DNA from: Plasmopara viticola
Lineage: Eukaryota > Oomycota > Peronosporomycetes > Peronosporales > Peronosporaceae
NCBI GenBank assembly: GCA_001695595.3
Contig: MBPM02000105.1
Location: 62,001 to 126,000 of the forward strand
Direction of reading: 5' to 3'
Length of the DNA: 64,000 nucleotides
Shown: piece after piece, positions 13,634 to 24,870 of the stretch
Layout: each line of letters starts with the position of its first letter
Numbering within the stretch: the first letter of the stretch is position 1
The notes under the pieces: generated by a model
The model's database searches: none
Told to the model about the DNA's origin: nothing
The model's input: the letters and a program-made list of their open reading frames with translations, nothing else
Translations under genes and position numbers: made by a program

Positions 13634-15970
13634 ATGGGAATGGAAGAAGCGGTACACAATTTCACACCCGATTCCAGCAGCTCTAGAATCGCATTCCCGA
13701 GGAGTGGCATGCCTTGCCATCCAGTATCCAGTAGTGTCCCATCTACCCCTACGGGCCGCTCTGATGCACCTCCTGGTACGTTTATGCCCACGCCGCCGCC
13801 CGGTTCGTGCCTTGTGTGCTACAATCCCAATGTGGACGTGTTGCTAGAGCCTTGCCACCACCAATTTCACGTTAGTTGCATTGAACGTGCACTTACGAAG
13901 ACCAAAGTCTGTCCTACGTGCTGGATGCCTATTCAAGCTCCACGTCGCCTTGTACAACAGTCGTACGCGGTACAAATGCAAGCAAGCATCCATCAAGACA
14001 CCAGTTGCATCGTAGACAACAAGTCACAAGTGCTAGAGGGCACAAGTGGAGGAACCCCCGCGGGTAACGCAAGTGCAAAGCAACAAACAAACAATTTGAC
14101 CGCAGTTATGCGCAAGGGCAAGTGGACGGCTGAGGAAAGTGCGTATTGTGACCGCCTGATTGAAGAATTTAAGAAAGGAAATTTGCCTTTAGCGGAGGGC
14201 ACCACACTACGTACATTTCTATCAAAATTACTCAATTGCGACCCCATGCGCATTTCAAAGAAGTATACAGGTGACCAGTGTATTGGCAAGATTATTTTTC
14301 GACGACGGGATGACGACGTATCGGCGAACGACATGGAAAGTATTCGCAAAGACCTTGCCGATTTAGAAAAAACCTACTTGGAGCGAGAGCAGTATAATCA
14401 GCGACGACGTGAAAAACGTCTCGAGTCAGAGCTTTCGAGGGATAAAAATCGATTTGTGGGTGCCAGATCCATTAGCTACACAGCAGCGGGCAATTCGTCC
14501 GCTATGAGATCGCCGCATTCGCAACACGAGCATCAACAAGAATATTTAAGCAGTTCGATGTCGAAACAGGAACCTCGTTCCGTGTCAATGCAACAGCAGA
14601 TATCTTCAGGTTATGGAGTTGCAAGTAGATCTGGTGGCATGCCTATCCAGCCCCCACTGCATCCGTCACAACAGCAGAGCCATGCGCCTGTCCCTTCCCA
14701 TGTAGTATTTAATAGTGACAGCAACGCATCGATGCTTGATATTGCAGGTACGCAGCCACAGGGTCAAGGTCAACAGATGCTGACCCATATCCCCGAGCAC
14801 AAACCTTCGAATGGCATTACGATCGATGCCAACTCGAGTGATACGTTTCCCCGCGTATCGTCGATTGACAGCTTTTCGTGCCTCTTTCCTCGCGTGGCCA
14901 GTATCGAAAATTTTCAGCACACGACGTCTTCCGGTTTTGACGGAATGCACCCAAATGTCTCGTACGCGATGACAGAAGGTATTAATGCGATGAGTAGCTG
15001 CGGATACGATAGTCATTATACTGGACTACCAAAGCCGTTGTCCATTAGCGAAAGCCTAAACGCGTATTTCCCGCGCATTCAGTCCCTTGAGCAATTATCC
15101 AATCTGTTACAAGATCATGGATCCAATAGTCCGCGTGGAGCGCAGAGCCCGCAAGAGTTGTCGGAAAATATCAATATCAAGCAGCTCGAAAAGGAGCATA
15201 TTGGCGCTCGAAGACGGCTTGGCGAGATTAGCGTTAAGGAGATGCAGCAGCATGATTCAGATGCGAATGGACAGCCCACTTCTGAAAGTTACACTAGTAA
15301 CGACAGCGCATTAACGACTAATTCCACAAGTTCCGGAGCAGCCAAGCGACTTAGTCCTAGTCACAATGTATCATCTTCAGGCTCAGGAAACCAAATTCAG
15401 GCTCCCAAACCTGTCAATAAGATGCCACGTAGCTCGTCGGGTATTTTTCCACGTGTACCGTCGATGGACAAAATGTCTTGTGCGTCTTCGGTGGACAAGA
15501 TTCCTCGTGTTGCATCATTGGATAAGCTTCCTCGCATCCCATCTATGGACAAGCTTCATACACTGGGTAATGGCGAGCAGCGCATTCCAAGGGTGCCGTC
15601 CACCGACAAAATAGCGCGCGTACCGAGCTCAGACATGCTGTCACGATTTGGCTCCGGCGATCTTAGCAGTTTTCCATCATTTTCAAACCTCAGCACACTG
15701 TCATCTAGCGCTTCATATGACAAGCTAAGTTCGATGAGTGGTTTTAAGTCTGGATTTCCGCGTAATTCATCGATTGAGGATATCTTGTCGCTGGTTGCAT
15801 CGTCCGAGTCGACTGGTTTGCCGTCAAATGGCTCTGCCATGCAATTGAATGCACTTGCTGCAGTTGCTGGCGAGGGGTCTTCCCACCCTGAGCGAAAGCG
15901 TCGATTAGAGACCTCACAACAGGAGAACTCGCTGACTGCCGATCACAAGAAGAGTAAATTGTCGACGTGA
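13634..15970 (+). CDS. RING-H2 finger protein with conserved WT-AEE domain and repeated FPRV-x-S-x-D motifs
   Basis: Single-exon gene of about 778 residues. The frame opens at 13,598, but ATGs at 13,634 and 13,640 look better because the preceding residues have no feature. A RING-H2 finger (CLVC, then CHHQFHVSC, then CPTC, spacing C-x2-C-x11-C-x-H-x2-H-x2-C-x10-C-x2-C) sits near residues 59-96, suggesting E3 ubiquitin ligase activity. It is followed by a roughly 60-residue block beginning GKWTAEESAYCDRLIEEF and including TTLRTFLSKLLNCDPMRISK, a domain I recall from oomycete and diatom proteins, and a basic coiled-coil stretch. The C-terminal half is low-complexity (Ser/Gln-rich) and carries at least nine copies of an F/I-P-R-[VIN]-x-S-[IMLTS]-[DE] motif. 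Each copy contains R-x-x-S, a basophilic-kinase consensus. Ligase activity is inferred; substrates are unknown. The gene stands alone between repeats. Confidence 0.85.
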   Translation: MGMEEAVHNFTPDSSSSRIAFPRSGMPCHPVSSSVPSTPTGRSDAPPGTFMPTPPPGSCLVCYNPNVDVLLEPCHHQFHVSCIERALTKTKVCPTCWMPIQAPRRLVQQSYAVQMQASIHQDTSCIVDNKSQVLEGTSGGTPAGNASAKQQTNNLTAVMRKGKWTAEESAYCDRLIEEFKKGNLPLAEGTTLRTFLSKLLNCDPMRISKKYTGDQCIGKIIFRRRDDDVSANDMESIRKDLADLEKTYLEREQYNQRRREKRLESELSRDKNRFVGARSISYTAAGNSSAMRSPHSQHEHQQEYLSSSMSKQEPRSVSMQQQISSGYGVASRSGGMPIQPPLHPSQQQSHAPVPSHVVFNSDSNASMLDIAGTQPQGQGQQMLTHIPEHKPSNGITIDANSSDTFPRVSSIDSFSCLFPRVASIENFQHTTSSGFDGMHPNVSYAMTEGINAMSSCGYDSHYTGLPKPLSISESLNAYFPRIQSLEQLSNLLQDHGSNSPRGAQSPQELSENINIKQLEKEHIGARRRLGEISVKEMQQHDSDANGQPTSESYTSNDSALTTNSTSSGAAKRLSPSHNVSSSGSGNQIQAPKPVNKMPRSSSGIFPRVPSMDKMSCASSVDKIPRVASLDKLPRIPSMDKLHTLGNGEQRIPRVPSTDKIARVPSSDMLSRFGSGDLSSFPSFSNLSTLSSSASYDKLSSMSGFKSGFPRNSSIEDILSLVASSESTGLPSNGSAMQLNALAAVAGEGSSHPERKRRLETSQQENSLTADHKKSKLST

Positions 15971-18951
15971 CAATAAGGGATTCGCTTTGTGTAGTCAAGT
16001 ACCCCTTCAGAGTGGAGGATTAGAGATGGCTCGGAAGAATAGGAACCCCTTGTACGCTTTAATGGGGGTCGTAAGGGGAGGTAAGTCGCCTTCTCGAGCA
16101 TAGCCTTTATTATTTGCCTGGCGCCTATCGGTGTACTATATACGTTTAGTGTATAACGCGTGCAAAGCCAAATACCTTGTCAACACCAGCTACCGTTTCA
16201 TATTTGGAGCTGGCTGTCGATCGTGCATGAAGTGAGCGTTCTAAAAAACCATTTTCCAATTCATACTTATATGTTAAGAAATGTTTTGTGGCCAAATAAT
16301 CTTTCTACTACAAAGGAGCGAAAAGGTCCTCGTTTTTCGTTGATAAGGCACTGCTATCTATAATCGTTCTTTACAAGCTCTAAAACTTGGCGTACAATAA
16401 TTGCGTTAATTTTGAGCACCAACAATGATTGATGAATCAAGCCACAATGACGTCTCGTAAAGCAAAATAGCAAAGAGCCATAGTTGCATCCTGAATGTAT
16501 CGTGCATTTTCACTGTATGAAAGTCAGAACTGGCGCACGTCGAAGTTCCTTGAGGCTGTCAAAAGCCTGGTCCCGGCTTTCCTGCACGAAGTCCTACAGA
16601 GTTACAGCCAAAAAAATTGCTCAACCTTGCTACTATCATGTTACATAACAAAAGGACTTCAAGTTACTATCAGCTCCACTGTACTCTGAGATGCAGTTGT
16701 CCTCCTCATTAGTGAGGCAAACACATGATGTCATTATATTCCGTTTTTGACATGCGACCTCACGCTATATTTGTTATGGCATCTTCGCTCCATCTGAAAG
16801 CCCTTATAGTCAAGATAAACTCATTTTTTAAATCGATCCTTTGTGGTGATTTAGCGAAACAATCGCTAGTCTCAGGGCATGCAGAACGGTATGAATAAGC
16901 TGACAGTCATGCTTTATCATGTTTTGCCATGAGGGCTGAGCATTTAATTGCACAATATCCACCGCGATCCGCGTTCGTCTAAAGGTGCTCTCTAGCTATC
17001 AGAAAGCTTTATTAGAGCATTTTTATCGACAATGTCAGACTCGTCTGCATCGATGATGTCGGTGCCTGTGACGGATGATCCTTCAAACCGAAGCTGCTTA
17101 CGGTGAGCTCGAAAAGAAAAATTGTCTGAATCAGAAAGATCGAAAATACTAAGATGTCCGCTTTGTTATGAGTGGAGCTACAGAGAGTGGCTTTGTCCTT
17201 CTTGAAGCTCGATAGGCAAGCATACTTACGTGCATTACGCTCGCGCCCACAATTTGCTATGCGTACCAAGGCGGGACGCTTCCTTTTAACCCACCAGGGC
17301 AAGAGGAATTTGATAATATTTGTCCAGAAGCTAAGAACTTTGCTTAATAAGGTGGTCAGTAACTATTGCAGTCGCTACTGTCTCTATGGACGGACGCACG
17401 GGTGTGGACCGGGCGGAAGTACTCCATATACGGAAAAGGCTCAATGAGCCGGAATCTTACAGCCATGATGTATGGCGGGTAAATGACAACACCCGGTAAG
17501 CGCGTTAAGCTGGGTAGGGGAGAATTCGCCTTTGTTAGATCTTAGGGATAAATAGAAGGTTGACAGGCTTAGTCTCGCAGAACTCTGTGCTCGATACAAC
17601 GAAGTGTGCTTGCAAGTCTAGCTTGCTGGTCGGTAAGGTAAATTTTGGAAGATGGCATTATGTCCTTGTCGAATCGGGGATGTCGAGAAATCACTTTCGA
17701 CGCTTTTTATTGCGAAAAGTCGTATATTTGTAGCCTGAAAATGGCATGACTGGAGAGCCCAAATACAGGTCAAAGAACTTAAGTGCCACCCGTATCGATC
17801 CCAGGGGAGCTTTTGTGAGTCATAAATTACTAATGCTGGAAAGCAAAGCGCTGCTGGTGTAAGCACTGGACCGAATCAATTAAGGTACTGGACACTGGGA
17901 TGTCGAAAATGGACATCAAAAGTGATAAGTATAAGAGTTCAAAAAGTGGATTGGCACGTTCTCCACTGAGCGATGTTCATAATAAGTAACATCTGCTTCG
18001 TCCCGATGATGGCAAGAAAGCCATGAGGGTATGTGAAGTCCTACAATTGTGCGTGCAGTCGCACTCGAACTCCCGAGCGGTATATGTAAGACACAGGACT
18101 TGTCGCATGCCAAGAATAATTTAATTTACTTTGAGCCGAGGCAGTCGAGGCGATTACCTACCACTGCGCGCAAAGAGGCGCGTTAAAGCTAAAGCGGTGC
18201 TTGGAAGATAGATCACTCGATGCATGCTGTAAAGGTTGTGGCCAAATCGTGTTCGTGCAAGTGATTATTGGTCTTAGGTCAAGTCATCGAAAGTGCATCA
18301 CTCACCATGCACGTGAAGTGACACATTGCCCTTTGAGCAATGCTCATCAAGGCCAGCGTTTGCTGATTGTCTGGAGGGACATGATTGACAAAAAGTTGAG
18401 GATTCCGAGGCACTGTTCTTTAAATGCGCCAAGAGCGGCACATATTTTTCTGTGCGGACGATCTGAGGAGCAGAGCTCTTTGCCGAACGTCATTATTGAT
18501 GCATGGTGCTTGTCGATGAGTGCAGGGTGTCTTAGTTCGAGGGGAAAAGGGTGTATACTAGACAAAATCGACGATAGCACTCAGCTCTACATTATTATAG
18601 AATGTAAAAGTGGTAAAAATCAGCCTTAAACTGACTTCTTCACTCTATTCTCTGTTTGAGCTAAGCAAAATGTTCATGGCGACGCTTAAAATGGCTTGTA
18701 AAGCAGACAGGACAGCTGCAGTAGTGGTTCGTCCCCCTAAGAAATACAATCAACTTCTTACTAGCAGTAAACATCTAATGAAGCAGTCTTGTAAGACATT
18801 AAGAAGGCTCTAAGCTCACCCATAGTCCTATAGAGTCCATCGAATCCGTATTCCTCTTCAGTACAGAAAAACCAAAAAGAAACCCGCATTCGGCACTTCC
18901 ATATGATAAAAGTTTACTTCGTGAAAGTGAATTGGCTCCAGGAGCTAATTA
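15971..18951. other. Gene-poor interval downstream of the RING gene
   Basis: No gene supported. The first few hundred bases are probably 3' UTR of the RING gene. Open frames such as 17,172-17,447 (+) and 18,201-18,629 (+, 142 codons) have irregular composition, no start context and no domain I recognise. They look like chance or decayed frames. No tRNA or rRNA signature was seen. Confidence 0.5.
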
Positions 18952-19215
18952 TTGATTGACATGGCACTTATTATTACCAAAAAAATATACTTTCATCGAC
19001 GCATTCTTTCGTGTAGAGTCCGAGGCGGGACATTCTACGCTAATTTTGTGTGTCAAAAGCTAAATGCCAAGCGGCGCCTCGTACACACTTACAAAAACTG
19101 CATTCGGCCACCAAAGGATGTGCTGCAAAACCTCATGGCGAGATGTAAAATGTACAGCGCGCTCAATTTGATCGATGGGTATAAACAACTCTTTACGTGA
19201 GAGTGAAATACTATT
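18952..19215 (+). mobile_element. Ty3/gypsy reverse-transcriptase relic
   Basis: The + frame ending at 19,200 contains a block reading RRLVHTYKNCIRPPKDVLQN and then ARCKMYSALNLIDGYKQL. This matches the part of gypsy-type reverse transcriptases where the primer-grip side leads into the S-x-L-D-L-x-x-G-Y-x-Q motif. The frame ends right after that motif, and the rest of pol (YxDD box, RNase H, integrase) is not seen nearby. It is a dead fragment of a retrotransposon. The identification rests on this one motif block. Confidence 0.55.
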
Positions 19216-20400
19216 TGCTTTGGTCAGCTCTTTGATTAATTTACCTTGAAAAGGGCTTTTCATGCTCAATCGTGTAAGCTTTTGGTGACACGATGGTTTG
19301 GAATTTACAGGGCGTACACAAAGCTTTATTTACTTTTTGATTATAGTCGTGCAGAGATGGGAAAGAGGAACGCATATATCACACTGTCCCCTTACAAGCA
19401 GTGCTCAAAAACATATGCATGATTAAGCTTTACACTATGTGTATAGATGCTTTTTAAGCGCAAAAAACTCAAACTGTTTTTTAGACGTTTAAACATATCC
19501 CGCGAAGGATAATCTTTCGTGAAATAGTCGGTTCTATTCATCCAGAAAGAGATAAAAAAAGGGTCTTGAACTGGCCTAACACCTACACATAGATAGCGAC
19601 AATCACCCAGCCAAATGTCTTACCTCCTAAAAAAGGACACGCAATGAGTTTATTTCTCTACTAGCGCTAGCAATATATATACCGCGTTTTCATTGGTGTT
19701 CGAAACATCACATGACTTATGTCACACAATAATGTAATATCAACTAGAGTGACACACATTAAGCTCGTATAGCCCTGTTTCACTCTCTCTCATCAAGTCT
19801 TTGAAACATTGAGCCCACATGAATCAAAGTTTTACCATAAACATTTATATCTTTCAGACATCACCGCTGTAACGTGTGTCACTTCTCAGAAAATCTCACA
19901 CTTAGTCAAAGCTGATATCTAAACAAGGTTTGAAGTTACTCGGCTACCTTACCGACCACACCTAGTGCACTATCGTGGTATGAATTAGTTTGAATCTGAA
20001 AAGCATTTTTAGGACATGAGCAAAGCTCACAATGTCCGACTGCCACGCAACATCCCGTAATACACATACTGTAAACGTCAAGTGACAATTTAATTACTCG
20101 TAGAGCACACTTGCGCCATACGTGACCGTCTCCCTCTGCTTAAATTGAGCATCATAATCGACTACGCCGCCAACCTCGGCAGTAGAGGGTAGTGTGAGTG
20201 GGTCCACCCCTCGACAACGGCTGCTTTCTGCTCATGAGCCTACAACTAGTACTAACAAGCCTATTTGTCCATAGAAACCCTTGTGTGGTACCCTGTACGC
20301 GCAGGGCTCACGTAAGCAAGACTGTGCTTTGCATTCCACGTGCTTGCAAGTGACCAGAAGCTGTACTACAGACCATGTGCACTTTGTGCCACTTCTAGGT
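19216..20400. other. Interval without a recognisable gene
   Basis: AT-rich sequence with no frame longer than about 80 codons. It may include more decayed retroelement sequence continuing from the reverse-transcriptase relic, but I see no motif to prove it. Confidence 0.4.
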
Positions 20401-20404
20401 CTCC

Positions 20405-21350
20405 TCTGGCAAGCGCGTGCCTTTTGTTATCGATCTTAACCAAGGTTCGTACCAAAACGGTGTTATCACTATCGACGCTACGTCTCAGCTTAATGGCAGT
20501 GAAGGATTTGCCTGCCTCCGCGAAGCTTACATTATGCTATTATGGACCTATAGCCTTTTTGAGGGTCGGGTTCAGATGTACAAAAAGCCGGGTTCTCTGC
20601 TCGCTCTTCGCTGCAGCTTCAGCAAAGTCGGTGGGTAAATCAAGCGGCACCTATGTAAGAATGCACTTGGGTAGAGACTCATCGTCAACTGTCAACGAAC
20701 CTTCATTCTGCGGCCTACGGTCTAGAATATCGTAACTTCGTGAGCTCGGCTTCTCCAGTGGTCATTGAGGATGTAAAGGGAGTGGAACGAGTAATGATGT
20801 GACCGCCATGACCACAAATGTCTACAAAGTCAGGACAATTTCGTTGGGATGCGAGTGTAACTTTCTATGAGTGCTCATGAGGATTATTCTTCACCTCACA
20901 AGGCACAAGATTTGACCTTAATGACGGCGTCGCGCCAGAATGCATTGTGGTGCTCACTCTCTTTATCACGAAAATGTGGAGAAAGAGATTGTCTTCGCAT
21001 CATACGACGCACTGAGTGCACTTCGCTATGGTGTCGTTCAAGCCAGACGTCTACTCCATTCAGCAACGCCAATGATCTCAACTGCATTTCTCCAGAATTC
21101 CACTGGGTGCTTCAGCTCTCAAATTTCCCAATCTCGGCGGATCGGATCTCAGCTCTCAAATGCAATGTCGCATCGCTCCGCAAGCAAGTCGCTCGACTTA
21201 GTTTCTCAAAATAGATGCTGGAGCGCTCCATGTTCAGAGCTAAAGTATGGTTCACCGGATGAATCGACCTCCCATGGCTGCGCCTGCTTAATTAACATTT
21301 CCGCATTTACCTGGCTTGGGTCGCAATTTGGCACGATGACGCCTTAATAG
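20405..21350 (+). pseudogene. Broken unidentified coding sequence
   Basis: A + frame around 20,405-20,638 is protein-like (balanced composition, segments such as FVIDLNQGSY and DATSQL). It is followed by several open pieces in other + frames up to about 21,350, separated by stops and frameshifts. The pattern suggests one former gene of about 300 codons that has decayed. I cannot assign a family. An origin in an integrated mobile element is possible given the repeat-rich neighbourhood, but this is a guess. Confidence 0.3.
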
Positions 21351-24300
21351 AGCACTACACGTGCTCTTATTCTCTTGCGAAAAGCTCCTTAAGCTATGGC
21401 TTTAAATAATTCAATAATCCTGAGGTCGATTCAGTCTATAAGACAGCATGAACTGCATATGTAAACTAGCATTGCCAACACGTTTTCATTTTCGATTTCT
21501 GACTTGCTATTTCTTATCCTTCGGTCAGAGTATTCGTCATAACTCGGTTCTCAGCCACTTTGTCGTGAGCCAGCAAGTCGTTTCGACGCAAAGTCTTTGA
21601 CTTGCATACGCGCTGTGAGAAGGCCTCTATAAGGAAGCCACTCAGCTATCACTTCCCCATTAGGCCAATGGCCACAATGTGGCCAAATGTGTTGGCCTTG
21701 ACGGATTGGGAGAATTGTTTGAGCTATTCATTTAAAACGGTGTGTAGCGTGTTAAGACATTGACTTAGATGCAAGCTTAACGAGTAGGATACTGCTGCTT
21801 CAACTCCGTCGCATATCCGAGAACACACCGCACGAGACTCTTACGACCCGGTTTGACCATCGGTATACGGATAGTCTATTGTGGAAGCGTCCGGCCTGGT
21901 GCCAAGACCTGAAATTTACATTTCTACAAAGAGCCCGTTAATCAAAGGTCTCAGTCCGAGAGAATCAACTCTGGGAGCCGATGGTGCCAAATGACACCAT
22001 TGAGTAACAGCGTCACTATCTCAACATCCGTTAATTGTGCCTAGCACATCCAGCACAGCAGCCAAAAAAGTTAATTTTCTCAATTTACCTTACCAGTGTT
22101 GCCTACCGAGTTCCTCGGAAGGCTAAGCACAGAAACCATACTCACGGTCTGCTTACAAGCAATGGTATTGACAAGCTCGCCAATGAGGTGGCCGGATAAA
22201 GTGAAAACTTTGCCTGTTGATACACTTTGCAAAGGTGCACATATGTGGAAATCTACTTGTATAGCTACTGCCACCAGTAGTGGAAGTAGTCCACTTCTTT
22301 GAAGTGAGATGCCGCCACGTGGTGCATTGTCAGCCTCAAAGAGGATACAATATTGAATTATTCATCACATAGATCCAATACAGGAGGTGGATCGCCTTGA
22401 TTAGGGATGTAGCTCAACAGCCTAGCTCTTCTCGAGAGCTACGGACATGTCATCTATACAAGCCACGAAGTAGATCCAATATGGACAATACATATGAGCT
22501 AGTTTGTAGTGTAGGCGACGCAATAATGCATCAGCCGTAACAATCTACTTTCCTGAATCGTACTTCCTCAAAAAGTCATACTTTGCAAAAGAGGGGAGCT
22601 GTCTCGCCATTCTCTGCGAGCTGTGAGACGACTCTGTAGTGACGCATAATCTATATAGTCAGCAAAAAGGTCAATTCCTAGCAGATAAATCTACGTTGAC
22701 GAGTGCATACTTCATCGCAGGCAGATTTGTCATTGACGAATAAAATTCTCTCAGCAACCTTGACTTGGCAAAATTTAAACGTAACCACTCGATTCCGTCC
22801 CCCGGTATCTGCCTGCAGTAGTACACTATTACCAAAAATTTAAAGATGACGCGTCGCAAAAGACACAGATTAGTCATTTTGGATCCTGAAAATAAGGGTT
22901 AACGCTCAAATAGACTTTTCTTGTCTTTGTCAAATGATACTTAACATTGGGCTACTTTGCATTCTCTAGAGAAGAGTAAGCAGTACACTCGCTACTTTTG
23001 TGTAATCTGCTTTATATTAAGCAAGTAATTTGCATGACCACTTATTTCATTCTTTCCAACTCAGTGGATCCATTTCACACAATGGTCTTGACATTAGCAT
23101 TATCAGCTGAAAGACCATGATCAGAAATAAAGCAGCCTAAAATGGGATCATTCCGAGCCAAAACCACACTCACCGTAAAATTTGTTCGTGTGCAAGTACT
23201 CGAGTGCTGATTGCAAGTAAATATGTGGTTCTTGACGTTTTTCTTTCCTTTCTCTGCGCGGTCACAAACAAAAATGTCATCGAAGTGTCAATTCACATAT
23301 GCCCTTAGGCGCCCGATCATTGCGTCACTAGACGACTAGACGTCGCAGGAGCGTCCAAGAGCCCTAAAAAAATGCCTGACCCTTACTCGAGCATACCTCT
23401 CAAGGTACTGACCGCAGTCAATGGGCACGCAGAAGGCGCAGGAAATTTCCGTTGACTTGGTGCTATGCACAGGACATTTTACGTCTTGCCACTTTTTTTG
23501 CAACTTAATCTTTAAAGAAATTGGCAGCTGTACTGGCTGTATTCAGCTTACTATAAGCGTGAAAAATTTGCCACTTGCCATTTAAATTACTGACGAAGAG
23601 CACCATCTTAAATTGAATTTTTCATATTCTCGATCTGTCCCTTTCACGAGCTTTGCACGAGAAACTTTTTCACCAACATCACACTGCTCCTTAAGTGAAA
23701 ACCATCGCCATATTACGCCTGGAACAAAGTTAAAATCATGACGTTGAGGTGCCTCGTGAATAAATTCACCGCCGCATCTCGCAGTACTAAATTTCTTGAG
23801 CCAAGTCAAAGTTTGTATGACGTACATCTCTATCACATGTAGATAAATGACGATATTGTCCCACAGCATCTTAATAGATAGCTTAACTGAATGCATTCCA
23901 ATTGGTCCATCAGGGACATAATCCGCCCTCTGCACAGATTGCCTTAAATGTGTTCTTCAAGATTATTTTGACCACAACTTATGAAAAGTCTGAATTTATG
24001 TAGACACAGATGCCTATGGATAGTGCTAATGCATACGTATTGTGGTTTTATGTAATTATTGATCTTTTCTTCAAGACGAATGACTGCAATTGCAAATATG
24101 CTGGCGGCCTTAAAAGCTTCTCCAAGCTCTGGTGTGAACATTTTGTTCAAGCGGTTAGGTTTCAGTCTAATCCGTACCGGTAACACCCTTTACGGAGCGT
24201 CTATGTTAGACCATTTTCGTTTAGGATGAGACGCTTTGTGCCACTCAATGAGCATCACGCATTGTTGCCTTCTTTTTTTCAAAATAACGATGATTTTGAC

Positions 24301-24480
24301 GTGTCGGAGTCGTGTCGATACGATTGTGCATTAGCGCACCTACGTTAACATTGGCGCAAGGAGCTCTGCTAATCAGAGCTTTCACTTAGCGAGCGTGTGC
24401 TGCTCCATGCGTATAAGAAAAAAATCCTTGAGATTTTTAGATGACAATGTCAAACGCGATAAACATCAAACGCTCTCCAC
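21351..24480. other. Gene-poor interval, decayed sequence
   Basis: No gene supported. A perfect inverted repeat TGGCCAC-aat-GTGGCCA lies near 21,667-21,683, and a near-palindromic TGGTGCCAAATGACACCA near 21,982. Minus-strand frames at 23,582-23,935 (117 codons) and 23,944-24,186 (80 codons) are open, but I recognise neither, and they do not join convincingly. Confidence 0.4.
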
Positions 24481-24504
24481 GACAAGCGCTACCGAGTGAG
24501 TTCT

Positions 24505-24870
24505 GCTTTCCTCTACGTGCATCGTGAGAGCCGCGCCATTGATGCCTTGACTTGGCTAAAGTCCAATTACGCTATTCACAGCATGCAGTGAGTGTTATCT
24601 TCTACGAGCATCGCTTAGCGGAGTAATGGTTTTTAGCGTTCAGCAATTTGGCTCTTTATGTTGCCTTGGCTTAAAGTCAACCTTGTCATTCATCGCTTGT
24701 GCTGGTGTAAGGGCCACTCCACACACAGTGGTAATATCTCGTATGTACTGCCTTGGCTCAACGCCAACCATATTACCACCAGTATGCAGCAAATGTTGCT
24801 TCCTACAAGCACCATTTAGTGGTCATCGTACCACGCTACATGTCAGTGTATTATCGTGACACCTTGATGT
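24505..24870. repeat. Degenerate tandem repeat, period roughly 90-120 bp
   Basis: Two motifs recur in the same order. CTACgtGCATCG-type sequence occurs near 24,514, 24,602 and 24,807. GCCTTGgCTtaAagTCaAcC-type sequence occurs near 24,544, 24,661 and 24,750. Spacing is uneven (about 90-120 bp), so these are old, diverged copies. I see no coding role. Confidence 0.4.

Noticed and set aside
17172..17447. 91-codon plus-strand ORF with a basic centre
   Set aside because: No domain, no neighbours, and composition typical of random AT-rich frames.
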